This document shows positions 16,006-23,415 of a stretch of DNA of 37,382 nt, in pieces. Source of the DNA: Mycobacterium sp. GTDB lineage: Bacteria > Actinomycetota > Actinomycetes > Mycobacteriales > Mycobacteriaceae. The stretch covers positions 1 to 37,382 of the forward strand of contig NZ_JAOPWB010000229.1 in assembly GCF_025965855.1 (NCBI RefSeq). Reading direction: 5' to 3'. Position 1 is the first letter of the stretch. The number at the start of each line of letters is the position of its first letter. The translations under genes and the position numbers were made by a program. Under the pieces are notes generated by a model. It had not been told where the DNA came from. It saw only the letters and a list, made by a program, of their open reading frames with translations, and did no database searches.

Positions 16006-16756
16006 CCTCGGCCTGGATCCGGTCGACGGCCTTGACGACGAAGTAGGACAGCGACGGGATCCAGAAGAACCAGGTGAAGAACGCGACCCAGAAGCTGATC
16101 ACGCCGTTGAAGGCCAGCGGCCCTGTCGTCACAAACGGGATCGCGCTCACCACGAAGAACGACGCGAACGTGATCCAGCCCCACCAGCTGACGGCGTCCG
16201 GAACCAGCTTCTTCTCCCGCTTGTCTCGCATGAACACGATGCTGCAGGCGGCGATCTGCAGAGAGGTGACGAAGTACGCCAGGTCGAATAGGAGCCAGCC
16301 CATCCAGTAGAGCATGTGCACGACGCCTGGATCGAGGTAATGGACCTCGTGCGCGGCGGTCAGCCATGCCATGCAAGCCGTCATGATCGGCGCGCAGGTG
16401 ATCGTGCCACCCATCATCTCGAGCTTGGACAACACACCGCCGGGACCCTCGACACGTTCCATCACCCGGGCGATGGCCACGCTCCACGCCATGTAGAAGG
16501 AGGTTATCGTGAGGGCGACGCTCATCCCGATCAAGAGCGGCAGCCTGAGCTGGGAGAAGTGCGCCCAAACCTGATCCGGCGTCGCGTTGGGCGAGAACGG
16601 CGGCATGTTGCGGCCCAGGAATCCCCACAGCGCGACGAACAGGACCAGGAACGTGGGGCCCGCGCACCCCAGGATCTTCCATATCTTGTAATCGGTTGGG
16701 TACGGCGACAACCCACGCGCGGGGGTGACGGCGCTGGGTTCGGCATGTATGGCCAT
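15977..16756 (-). CDS. Polytopic membrane protein of unknown function, oxidase-associated
   Basis: A 259-aa protein with six to seven predicted helices, for example IGMSVALTITSFYMAWSV, APIMTACMAWLTAA, VVHMLYWMGWLLFDLAYFVTSLQIAA and VISFWVAFFTWFFWIPSLSYF. Conserved-looking polar residues inside or beside helices include the histidines of AAHEVHYLDPGVVHMLYW and an N-terminal external loop NMPPFSPNATPDQVWAHF. ATG 16756 has a GGGAGCAG site. It heads a cluster with the subunit III- and IV-like genes, so it may join the same complex. I do not recognise a characterised family. Confidence 0.75.
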   Translation of the reverse strand: MAIHAEPSAVTPARGLSPYPTDYKIWKILGCAGPTFLVLFVALWGFLGRNMPPFSPNATPDQVWAHFSQLRLPLLIGMSVALTITSFYMAWSVAIARVMERVEGPGGVLSKLEMMGGTITCAPIMTACMAWLTAAHEVHYLDPGVVHMLYWMGWLLFDLAYFVTSLQIAACSIVFMRDKREKKLVPDAVSWWGWITFASFFVVSAIPFVTTGPLAFNGVISFWVAFFTWFFWIPSLSYFVVKAVDRIQAEDEAAGRVNA

Positions 16757-16915
16757 CGGATCTGCTCCCTAATGACGGTCTACGAGCGATATCGGCGGTC
16801 GGAGGACGCCAAGCGCCCCCGACATCTCCATCGTCACCGACGCGGCCCGTCCCACGCTTCACCCGAACGAGCGCCTTTTGGTCACCTATTTGGGGCATCT
16901 CCCGGAAATCGCGGG

Positions 16916-17941
16916 CTAAAACCCTGCGCCGTACACCTCGTGGCCGGGCTTCTCAGCCGCGAGGCCGCGATACGCCTCCTCCGGGGTTGCGCCGTGGTTG
17001 ACGACGCCGTCGACTTCGCGCGCGATCGGCATGGGAATGCCGTAGTTCAGGGCGAACTCCATGATGACACTGGCGGCCTTGACGCCCTCGGCGACCTGAT
17101 TCATCGATGCGATGATCTCGTCGATCTGCTTGCCCGCGCCGAGCTGCTCGCCGACATGCCGATTGCGGCTGCGCTGACTGGTGCAGGTGACGATGAGATC
17201 GCCGATACCCGCCAGGCCTGCGAAGGTGTCGCGGTGCCCGCCGGCCGCTTCGCCGAGCTTGGACATCTCGCGCACCGCGCGCGTCATCACCATGGCACGG
17301 GTGTTCTCGCCGATGCCGACCGAGTAGCCCATGCCCACGGCGATCGCGTAGACGTTCTTCAGGGCGCCAGCCATTTCGACACCGACCACGTCATCGGTGG
17401 TGTACGTCCGAAATCGCCTGGTACGGAATAGCTCCGCGAGTTTTGCGGCCAGATGCTGGTCCGGCATTGCCAGTACCGCCGCCGCCGCATAGCCCTCGGC
17501 CACCTCGCGAGCGATGTTCGGCCCGGCCAGGATGCCGGCCGGATGCCCGGGCAGAATTTCGTCGACGATCTGACTCATCCGCATGTTAGTGCCCTGTTCG
17601 AGACCCTTCACCAGCGACACCACCGGAACCCACGGGCGCAACTCACTGGCGAGTTCGCTCAGCACCTTACGGAAGCCGTGCGACGGCACACCCATGACGA
17701 TGACGTCGGCGCAATTGGCCGCCTCGGAGAAGTCGGTGGTGGCGCGCAGAGTTTCGCTCAGCACGACGTCGTTGCCGAGATAGCGCTTGTTTCGGTGGTT
17801 TTCGTTGATGTCTTTCGCCGTGACCTCTGAGCGCACCCACTGCAGCGTGGGTCCGCGGCGCGCGCAGATGGACGCGATGGTCGTTCCCCAGGAGCCGCCC
17901 CCGAGGACGACGACGTTGGGTTGGCGCTGAGAAGGACTCAT
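16916..17941 (-). CDS. gpsA: Glycerol-3-phosphate dehydrogenase [NAD(P)+]
   Basis: A 341-aa cytoplasmic enzyme that reduces dihydroxyacetone phosphate to sn-glycerol 3-phosphate for phospholipid synthesis. The Rossmann motif is VVVLGGGSWGTTIA at the N-terminus; substrate and catalytic landmarks are SLVKGLE, ILAGPNIAREVAEG, the lysine of MAGALKNVYAIAVGM and GLAGIGDLIVTCTS. The Arg-Asn pair in QRSRNRHVGEQLG is also as expected. ATG 17941 is chosen; an in-frame upstream start at 17950 adds three residues. It is one of what are commonly two gpsA-type genes in mycobacteria, and no operon partner is evident. Confidence 0.95.
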   Translation of the reverse strand: MSPSQRQPNVVVLGGGSWGTTIASICARRGPTLQWVRSEVTAKDINENHRNKRYLGNDVVLSETLRATTDFSEAANCADVIVMGVPSHGFRKVLSELASELRPWVPVVSLVKGLEQGTNMRMSQIVDEILPGHPAGILAGPNIAREVAEGYAAAAVLAMPDQHLAAKLAELFRTRRFRTYTTDDVVGVEMAGALKNVYAIAVGMGYSVGIGENTRAMVMTRAVREMSKLGEAAGGHRDTFAGLAGIGDLIVTCTSQRSRNRHVGEQLGAGKQIDEIIASMNQVAEGVKAASVIMEFALNYGIPMPIAREVDGVVNHGATPEEAYRGLAAEKPGHEVYGAGF

Positions 17942-18155
17942 GCTGACCACGCGCCGATGCGCCGGCCGAGCGGGCTTCTGTTCGATCGGAAGGGGGTCTG
18001 GCTCGCGTTGGATTCTTCCTCCATGACGCCGTCCGTCCTTCCTGGCGCATCCTGGCAGCGCGCCATCGACCGACTCGCCGCTGCGGCCCGGTGCGCGGCA
18101 CCCCGTGACTAGTTATGCACCGTCATCCTCGCCGACGCGCGCGCCGCAGGCTTCC

Positions 18156-18189
18156 CCCCGATGAGCACTTTTTGCTCTCTTCATCGGGG
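18156..18189. terminator. Perfect 9-bp stem-loop downstream of the GntR regulator
   Basis: CCCCGATGA at 18156-18164 pairs exactly with TCATCGGGG at 18181-18189 around a 16-nt loop. An alternative inner stem, GAGCA (18163-18167) with TGCTC (18173-18177), overlaps it. It starts 13 bp beyond the regulator's stop codon on the minus strand, so a terminator is the simplest reading. There is no T-tract. Confidence 0.5.
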
Positions 18190-18202
18190 TGTTTTGGGCC
18201 CG

Positions 18203-18988
18203 CTACTCCCCGACTGCGGGCTGCCCGACGACGATCGCGTCACGTTCATCCGACAGGGTCACCGCGGCGGCGTAGGTGTGCACGTGCCTGCGCATGCGAC
18301 GTCCGGCCGCCCCGATGTCGCCATCGCGGATTGCTTCGGTGATCGCGCGGTGTGTCTTGGCGGTAATCGCGCGGACTCCGGCGTCCACGAACGCGGCGTT
18401 CTCGGTGCCGGCGTAGATGGCCTGCGAGAGCGCGCTCATGAATCCCGTCAGCAGCTCGTTGTGGCTGGCCGTTGCCACACCCACGTGCCAATCTAGGTTG
18501 GCCTGCAGGAACTGCGCGAGGCTGGCTTGAGGCTCGGCGATGGCGTCATTGGCCCGGCCCAGTTCGGCGAGGTCCTCGTCGGTACGGTTGCCGGCGGCAA
18601 GCTCGGCGCAGAACGGTTCGAGAGCTTCTCTGGTCTCCATCAGGTCCACGAGTTTGATGTGCCTGCCCCGGATCAGCATGCTCACGGAGTTCGCCATCGA
18701 CTTGGTGGTGGGCCGCTGAACGAACGCGCCGCCGGCGCGTCCCGCCTTGATCCGAACGAGGTTTTGCACTTCAAGGATGCGCAGCGCCTCGCGCACGGTG
18801 GCCCTGCTCATCTGTGCTTGTTTGACCAGTTCGCGCTCCGCGGGCAGCGGGTCACCCTCGGCGAGTTCACCTGTCAAGATCCGCTCGCGGAGCTCGTCGG
18901 CAAGCACGCCGGACGCCTTGGGAACTTCGACCGGGTCCAGCCTGAACTCGGAGTGCGACTTCCGCTTCGCGGGATCGGCTGCTTCCAT
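18203..18988 (-). CDS. GntR-family (FadR subfamily) transcriptional regulator
   Basis: A 261-aa regulator. The winged helix-turn-helix is at about residues 20-90: LADELRERILTGELAEGDPLPAERELVKQ, MSRATVREALRILEVQNLV. An all-helical FCD-type effector domain follows, with TREALEPFCAELAA, a histidine in NLDWHVGVA and HRAITEAIRDGD..GRRMRRHV, consistent with metal/acid ligand binding. ATG 18988 is chosen because the residues encoded upstream lie in the intergenic control region. It is divergent from the acyl-CoA dehydrogenase gene and likely represses the catabolic operon and itself, released by a pathway acid or acyl-CoA (inference). Confidence 0.9.
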   Translation of the reverse strand: MEAADPAKRKSHSEFRLDPVEVPKASGVLADELRERILTGELAEGDPLPAERELVKQAQMSRATVREALRILEVQNLVRIKAGRAGGAFVQRPTTKSMANSVSMLIRGRHIKLVDLMETREALEPFCAELAAGNRTDEDLAELGRANDAIAEPQASLAQFLQANLDWHVGVATASHNELLTGFMSALSQAIYAGTENAAFVDAGVRAITAKTHRAITEAIRDGDIGAAGRRMRRHVHTYAAAVTLSDERDAIVVGQPAVGE

Positions 18989-19008
18989 CGAGCGCCTCTC
19001 ATGGTTTA

Positions 19009-19019
19009 TGGTCAGACCT
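19009..19019. promoter_or_regulatory. Candidate FadR-type operator in the divergent promoter region
   Basis: TGGTCAGACCT contains the perfect dyad GGTC-A-GACC and fits the FadR-subfamily consensus TNGTNNNACNA at all but the last base. It lies 21 bp upstream of the regulator start and 74 bp before the dehydrogenase start. A wider ATGGT/ACCAT repeat (19008-19012, 19025-19029) overlaps it. Confidence 0.5.
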
Positions 19020-19092
19020 AAGATACCATTTATTATCTTCGGCCGTTCACGAACCGACCTGGCACACGGCCACGGTGGCAGGAGAAATGCCA

Positions 19093-20172
19093 ATGCACCT
19101 TGAGCTTTCCGACGAACAGGAACTGTTCACGACGTCGTTGCGCGAGTGGTTGGGCGAACGCGCCGACTCGTCGTCGGTCCGTCGCTGGTTGGACGCCGGC
19201 GATCCCGCCGCCTTCGAACGACTCTTCGTCGACGAGGGTTGGGCCGCGGTCGGCTTCAGCGAAGACCTCGGCGGTCAGGGCGGCGGCCTGCTGGAATTGG
19301 CGCTCACTGCACGGGAGGTCGGGCGCGCGGCCGCGCCGTCGTCCGGCTGGCTGCAGTCCGCGATCGTGCTGCCGGCCCTTTCCGACGAGCCAGCGTTGAT
19401 GCGCGCGGCCACGGAATCCGGTGAAATCACCGCCTTGGCGGTCCGGGCGGATCGGATCCCGGTGGCGGTGCCGTCGGTGCAGAGCCGCGACGATCGACTG
19501 AACGGGCGGATACCGTGCGTGCTGGGCGCCGCTCGGTCCCGGCAGTTCCTGGTGCCGGTGGCTGATGGCGAGGCCACCTCCCTCTGGCTGGTGGACAGTG
19601 CCGCCGAGGGGGTCGGTGTTCACCCCCGGCCGCTGTTGGACCGTTCGCGAGACGCCGCCGATGTCGTCCTTGATGGCGTCACGGCACGCCGCCTCGACAC
19701 CGACGCCATCGCCGCCCTCGGCGAAATCGCCACCAGGGCTGCGGTTCTCGTTGCCGCCGACGCATTGGGCGCAGCCGAACGGATGCTCCAGCTCGCGGTC
19801 GACTACAGCAAGCAGCGCCAGCAATTCGGCCAGCCGATCGGCTCGTTTCAGGCGGTCAAACATGCCGCCGCGCAGATGTTGGTCGCAGTGGAGTCCTCCC
19901 TGTCCATCGTCTGCTACGCGGCACAGTCCGCCCAGGAAGGCTTGCCTGAGCGCGCGACCCATGCCGCTGTGGCGAAGGCGCAGGTGACCCGTGGCGCCGC
20001 CGAGATCGCCGACAGCGCGCTGACCCTGCACGGTGCCATCGGCTACACCTGGGAGCACGACCTCCAGCTGTTCTACAAGCGCGCCAAGCTTGACCGAGTG
20101 CTGTTCGGCACGCCGTCGGCTTGGAACGAACGCATCGCCGGCGCCCTTCCATTGATCCCCGCCACCGCCTGA
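19093..20172 (+). CDS. Acyl-CoA dehydrogenase family protein, possible non-catalytic partner subunit
   Basis: A 359-aa member of the acyl-CoA dehydrogenase fold: N-terminal helices (MHLELSDEQELF), a shortened beta domain, and a C-terminal helical domain (YSKQRQQFGQPIGSFQAVKHAAAQM; LTLHGAIGYTWEHDL). At the usual catalytic-Glu site (medium-chain type, YEGT) it has LFGT (Phe338), and helix G reads ATR rather than xER, so neither usual base is visible. ATG 19093 lies 7 nt after AGGAGA; ATG 19087 is too close. It is first in the operon, next to a second dehydrogenase; in mycobacteria such neighbours often form alpha2beta2 enzymes, likely here. Confidence 0.88.
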   Translation: MHLELSDEQELFTTSLREWLGERADSSSVRRWLDAGDPAAFERLFVDEGWAAVGFSEDLGGQGGGLLELALTAREVGRAAAPSSGWLQSAIVLPALSDEPALMRAATESGEITALAVRADRIPVAVPSVQSRDDRLNGRIPCVLGAARSRQFLVPVADGEATSLWLVDSAAEGVGVHPRPLLDRSRDAADVVLDGVTARRLDTDAIAALGEIATRAAVLVAADALGAAERMLQLAVDYSKQRQQFGQPIGSFQAVKHAAAQMLVAVESSLSIVCYAAQSAQEGLPERATHAAVAKAQVTRGAAEIADSALTLHGAIGYTWEHDLQLFYKRAKLDRVLFGTPSAWNERIAGALPLIPATA

Positions 20173-20214
20173 CGTCGCGGAGTGACCGCCGCCTCAAACA
20201 TGGCGCTTTCATTT

Positions 20215-20248
20215 TGGTCTGTCCATTAGTATGATTAACGTTCAGACC
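20215..20248. promoter_or_regulatory. Inverted repeat and promoter-like element before the second dehydrogenase gene
   Basis: GGTCTG at 20216-20221 is the reverse complement of CAGACC at 20243-20248; the same CAGACC word occurs in the dyad at 19009-19019. TGGTCTGTCCA (20215-20225) matches TNGTNNNACNA except one base. Between the arms is TATGAT (20230-20235), a plausible -10. I infer an internal, regulator-controlled promoter. Confidence 0.45.
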
Positions 20249-20279
20249 GATTCCCGGCCGTAGTCGAGCGGAGAACGTT

Positions 20280-21446
20280 GTGGACTTCCAATTGAGCGAG
20301 GATCAGCAGACCATTCGCGCTGCGGTCGCTGAACTGGCCGGCAAGTTCGACGATCACTACTGGATGACCAAGGACCAGAATCACGAGTTCCCGACGGAGT
20401 TCTATGACGCCTTCGCCGAGGGCGGCTGGCTCGGGATCACCACACCGGAGGAATACGGCGGTCACGGGTTCGGCATCACCGAGGCTTCGATCCTGTTGGA
20501 GGAGGTTGCGGCCAGTGGCGCCGGGATGAATGGCGCCAGTTCGATGCACATGTCGATATTCGGCATGCACCCGGTGATCGTGCATGGGTCGGATGAGCTC
20601 AAGTCCCGCACTTTGCCCCGCATCGTGACTGGTGATCTGCATGTGTGTTTCGGTGTCACCGAACCGGGCGCGGGGCTGGACACCACCAAGATCACGACGT
20701 TCGCCCGACGAGAGGCCGATCACTATGTGGTCAGCGGACGCAAGGTGTGGATCTCCAAGGCGCTGGAGTCGGAAAAGGTCCTGCTGCTGACCCGCACAAC
20801 AAAGTTCGAGGATGTGGCACGCAAGACCGATGGCATGACCTTGTTCCTGACCGATCTCGACCGCGACAAGGTTGACATCCGCCCGATTCCCAAGATGGGC
20901 CGAAATGCCGTCAGCTCCAACGAATTGTTCATCGACGGCCTTGAGGTTCCCGTCGAGGATCGCGTCGGCGAAGAAGGCCAGGGTTTCCGCTACATCCTCG
21001 ACGGACTCAACCCCGAACGATGCCTGATCGCCGCCGAGGCGTTGGGCATGGGACGCGCCGCGCTGCGCGCGGCCGTGCGGTACGGCAACGAACGCGAGGT
21101 GTTCGGCCGGCCGATCGGAATGAATCAGGGAATCCAGTTCCCACTTGCCGACTCGTTGGCCCGCCTGGACGCCGCCGAGCTCGTGCTGCGCAAGGCCACC
21201 TGGCTCTACGACAACGGCAAACCCTGTGCACGCGAAGCCAATACGGCCAAATATCTCTGCGCGGACGCGGCGTTCGACGCGGCCGACCGGGCGCTCCAAA
21301 CACACGGGGGCATGGGCTACTCCGAGGAGTACCACGTCGCGCGGTACTTCCGGGAAGCCCGGCTGACCCGGATCGCCCCGATCAGCCAGGAGATGGTGCT
21401 CAACTACTTGGGAGAGCACGTGCTTGGCCTGCCGAGGAGCTACTGA
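20280..21446 (+). CDS. Acyl-CoA dehydrogenase
   Basis: A 388-aa flavoenzyme that should introduce a 2,3 double bond into an acyl-CoA. FAD-site motifs are FGVTEPGAGLDTTKI (about 124-138) and KVWISKA, and the C-terminal domain has REVFGRPIGMNQGIQFPLAD and QTHGGMGYSEEYHVARYFREAR. The medium-chain-type Glu position carries Ala-Pro (RIAPISQ), but helix G has GLNPER with Glu246, the location used by isovaleryl- and long-chain-type enzymes, so it is probably catalytic. GTG 20280 follows a purine-rich GGAGAAC. Its TGA overlaps the next ATG by one base. Confidence 0.92.
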   Translation: MDFQLSEDQQTIRAAVAELAGKFDDHYWMTKDQNHEFPTEFYDAFAEGGWLGITTPEEYGGHGFGITEASILLEEVAASGAGMNGASSMHMSIFGMHPVIVHGSDELKSRTLPRIVTGDLHVCFGVTEPGAGLDTTKITTFARREADHYVVSGRKVWISKALESEKVLLLTRTTKFEDVARKTDGMTLFLTDLDRDKVDIRPIPKMGRNAVSSNELFIDGLEVPVEDRVGEEGQGFRYILDGLNPERCLIAAEALGMGRAALRAAVRYGNEREVFGRPIGMNQGIQFPLADSLARLDAAELVLRKATWLYDNGKPCAREANTAKYLCADAAFDAADRALQTHGGMGYSEEYHVARYFREARLTRIAPISQEMVLNYLGEHVLGLPRSY

Positions 21447-22213
21447 TGACCCCGCGACGTGACGTCTTCCGGCTTGACGGGCGTTCCGCGCTGGTGACCG
21501 GCGCCGGCGGCGGTCTCGGCGAGGCGATTGCGCGCGCCTTCTCTGCGGCTGGGGCCTCGGTGCTGGTGACCGACATAGACAAAGATTCGGCCGCGGCGAC
21601 CGCGGAATCGATCACCGCCGCCGGCGGTGTGGCCCAACCGTTCGTCCTCGACGTGCGCGACTCGGCTGCGGCGGCCGAGGCCGCGGCCGCGGCGGCCGAA
21701 CTCGGCGGTGGCACATTGCATGTCCTGATCAACAATGCCGGCGCTGTCGCGCCCGCGATGTTCAAGGACCTTTCGGAGGAGAATTTCCGCCGGATCGTCG
21801 ACATCCACCTCGTGGGCAGCTTCGTGTGCAGTCAGGCGGCACTGGCGCACCTGCCGAACGACGGCACCGGACGCATTATCAACGTCACCTCCGCGGCGGG
21901 CCTCACCGGAACGATCGGTCAGGCCAACTATGGCGCGGCCAAAGCCGGCATCGTCGGCTTGACGAAGTCGCTGGCCCGAGAACTCGCGCGCCAATCCATC
22001 ACCGTCAACGCCGTCGCGCCGCTGGCGGCCACCCCGATGACCGAGAACATCCGCAGCAACGAAAAGCTTGCGGCGAAGACGTTGGCGCGAATTCCCCTGG
22101 GGCGCTGGGCTTTCCCGGACGAGATCGCACCGACATTCGTCTTTCTGGCCTCCGATGCCGGGTCCTACATCACCGGCCAGGTCCTGCCCGTCGATGGCGG
22201 GACGGTGATCTGA
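21446..22213 (+). CDS. Short-chain dehydrogenase/reductase (FabG-like)
   Basis: A 255-aa classical SDR. The dinucleotide motif is TGAGGGLGEAIA near residue 20, followed by NNAG, a catalytic Ser in INVTSAAG, and Tyr-Lys in YGAAK; the C-terminal ITGQVLPVDGG is typical. Asp after the second strand (VTDID) favours NAD(H). It probably oxidises a 3-hydroxyacyl-CoA in the pathway. Start ATG overlaps the upstream stop (TGATG) and its own stop overlaps the thiolase ATG in the same way, so the genes are coupled. Substrate side chain unknown. Confidence 0.9.
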   Translation: MTPRRDVFRLDGRSALVTGAGGGLGEAIARAFSAAGASVLVTDIDKDSAAATAESITAAGGVAQPFVLDVRDSAAAAEAAAAAAELGGGTLHVLINNAGAVAPAMFKDLSEENFRRIVDIHLVGSFVCSQAALAHLPNDGTGRIINVTSAAGLTGTIGQANYGAAKAGIVGLTKSLARELARQSITVNAVAPLAATPMTENIRSNEKLAAKTLARIPLGRWAFPDEIAPTFVFLASDAGSYITGQVLPVDGGTVI

Positions 22214-23415
22214 TGGGCCGCACCGTGACCGGACCGTTCGTTTCGGCGGGCCGCGAGGTTTACATCGCCGAGGCCGTCCGCACCCCGGTGGGCAAATCGC
22301 ATCCCGAGCGCGGTTGGTACCGCGACACGCACCCCAACGCGATGCTCGCCGCCTGTTACACCGAGCTGATCGGACGCACGGGAATCGAGCCCGCGCTGGT
22401 GGAAGATCTGGTGATCGGCTGCACGGCCCCGTTCGGTGAACAGTCCCGCAACATCGCCCGAAACGCGTGGCTGCAAGCCGGCTATCCGCCTGAGGTGCCG
22501 GCGACGACGCTGGATCGCCGCTGCGGCTCTGCGCAGACCGCGGTGGAAATGGCCACGGCGTTGGTGGCGTCGGGCACTCACGACGTCGTGATCGCCGGCG
22601 GTGTCGAGCACATGGGCCATGTGCCCATCGACTCGCCCGTCAAGATCTCCGAACTGTATGGCGACCCGTGGCCGGCCGAGCTACGCGACCGCTACGGCTT
22701 TGTGCACCAAGGCGAAAGCGCCGAGCTGATCGCCGATCGCTGGCAGCTGAGCCGCGAGGAGATGGATGCGTTCGCCGCGCGGTCGCACCAGAACGCCGCC
22801 AAGGCGATCGCCGACGGCCGATTCGTTGCCGAGATGGTGCCGATGACGCTCGACGGCCAGCTCCGCCACGCCGACCAATGCGTGCGCCCGGAGACCACCG
22901 TGGACACGCTGGCTAATCTGAAGCCGGCATTCCGCAAGGAGAACGGGCGAATCACCGCCGGATCCTCGTCGCCGATCAGCGACGGCGCCGCCGCCGTGCT
23001 GCTGTGCTCCGCCGATGCCGCGCGTCGGCTCGGGCTGCGGATTCGTGCCCGCGTCATCGACCAAACCACCGTCGGGGTCGACCCCATCATCATGCTGACC
23101 GGGCCCATTCCCGCAACCCGGAAGTTGTTGGAGCGCAACGAATTATCCATCGATGACATCGACCTGTTCGAGGTGAACGAGGCGTTCTCCTCGGTGGTGC
23201 TGGCGTGGCAGCGGGAGCTGCGTCCGGACGCCGATCGCGTCAACGTCAACGGCGGCGCCATCGCGCTGGGTCACGCGGTGGGCGCCACCGGCGCCCGGTT
23301 GCTGGCGACATTGGTCGCCGAACTCGAACGCCGCGAGGCCGACCTTGGCCTGGTGTCGATGTGCTGCGGCGGAGGCCTTGGCACCGGAACCTTGATCCAG
23401 CGGGTGCCGACGTGA
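22213..23415 (+). CDS. Thiolase (FadA5/FadA6-like)
   Basis: A 400-aa thiolase with Cys104 (DRRCGSAQ), NEAF at 322-325, His354 (GHAVGATG) and Cys384/Cys385 (MCCGGGLG). The RRCGSAQ..AGGVEHMGHVPI region resembles mycobacterial FadA5/FadA6, thiolases of steroid side-chain and ring catabolism, more than housekeeping FadA. It should cleave a 3-oxoacyl-CoA with CoA. The translation start overlaps the SDR stop, and its TGA overlaps the next gene's GTG (GTGA). Context suggests a specialised, bulky or branched substrate. Confidence 0.92.
   Translation: MGRTVTGPFVSAGREVYIAEAVRTPVGKSHPERGWYRDTHPNAMLAACYTELIGRTGIEPALVEDLVIGCTAPFGEQSRNIARNAWLQAGYPPEVPATTLDRRCGSAQTAVEMATALVASGTHDVVIAGGVEHMGHVPIDSPVKISELYGDPWPAELRDRYGFVHQGESAELIADRWQLSREEMDAFAARSHQNAAKAIADGRFVAEMVPMTLDGQLRHADQCVRPETTVDTLANLKPAFRKENGRITAGSSSPISDGAAAVLLCSADAARRLGLRIRARVIDQTTVGVDPIIMLTGPIPATRKLLERNELSIDDIDLFEVNEAFSSVVLAWQRELRPDADRVNVNGGAIALGHAVGATGARLLATLVAELERREADLGLVSMCCGGGLGTGTLIQRVPT

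Noticed and set aside
17942..18202. Possible 6C-type or other small RNA in the gpsA-regulator gap
   Set aside because: One good stem-loop exists, but the two C-rich-loop hairpins expected of 6C RNA are not visible, so it is listed only as a terminator-like hairpin.
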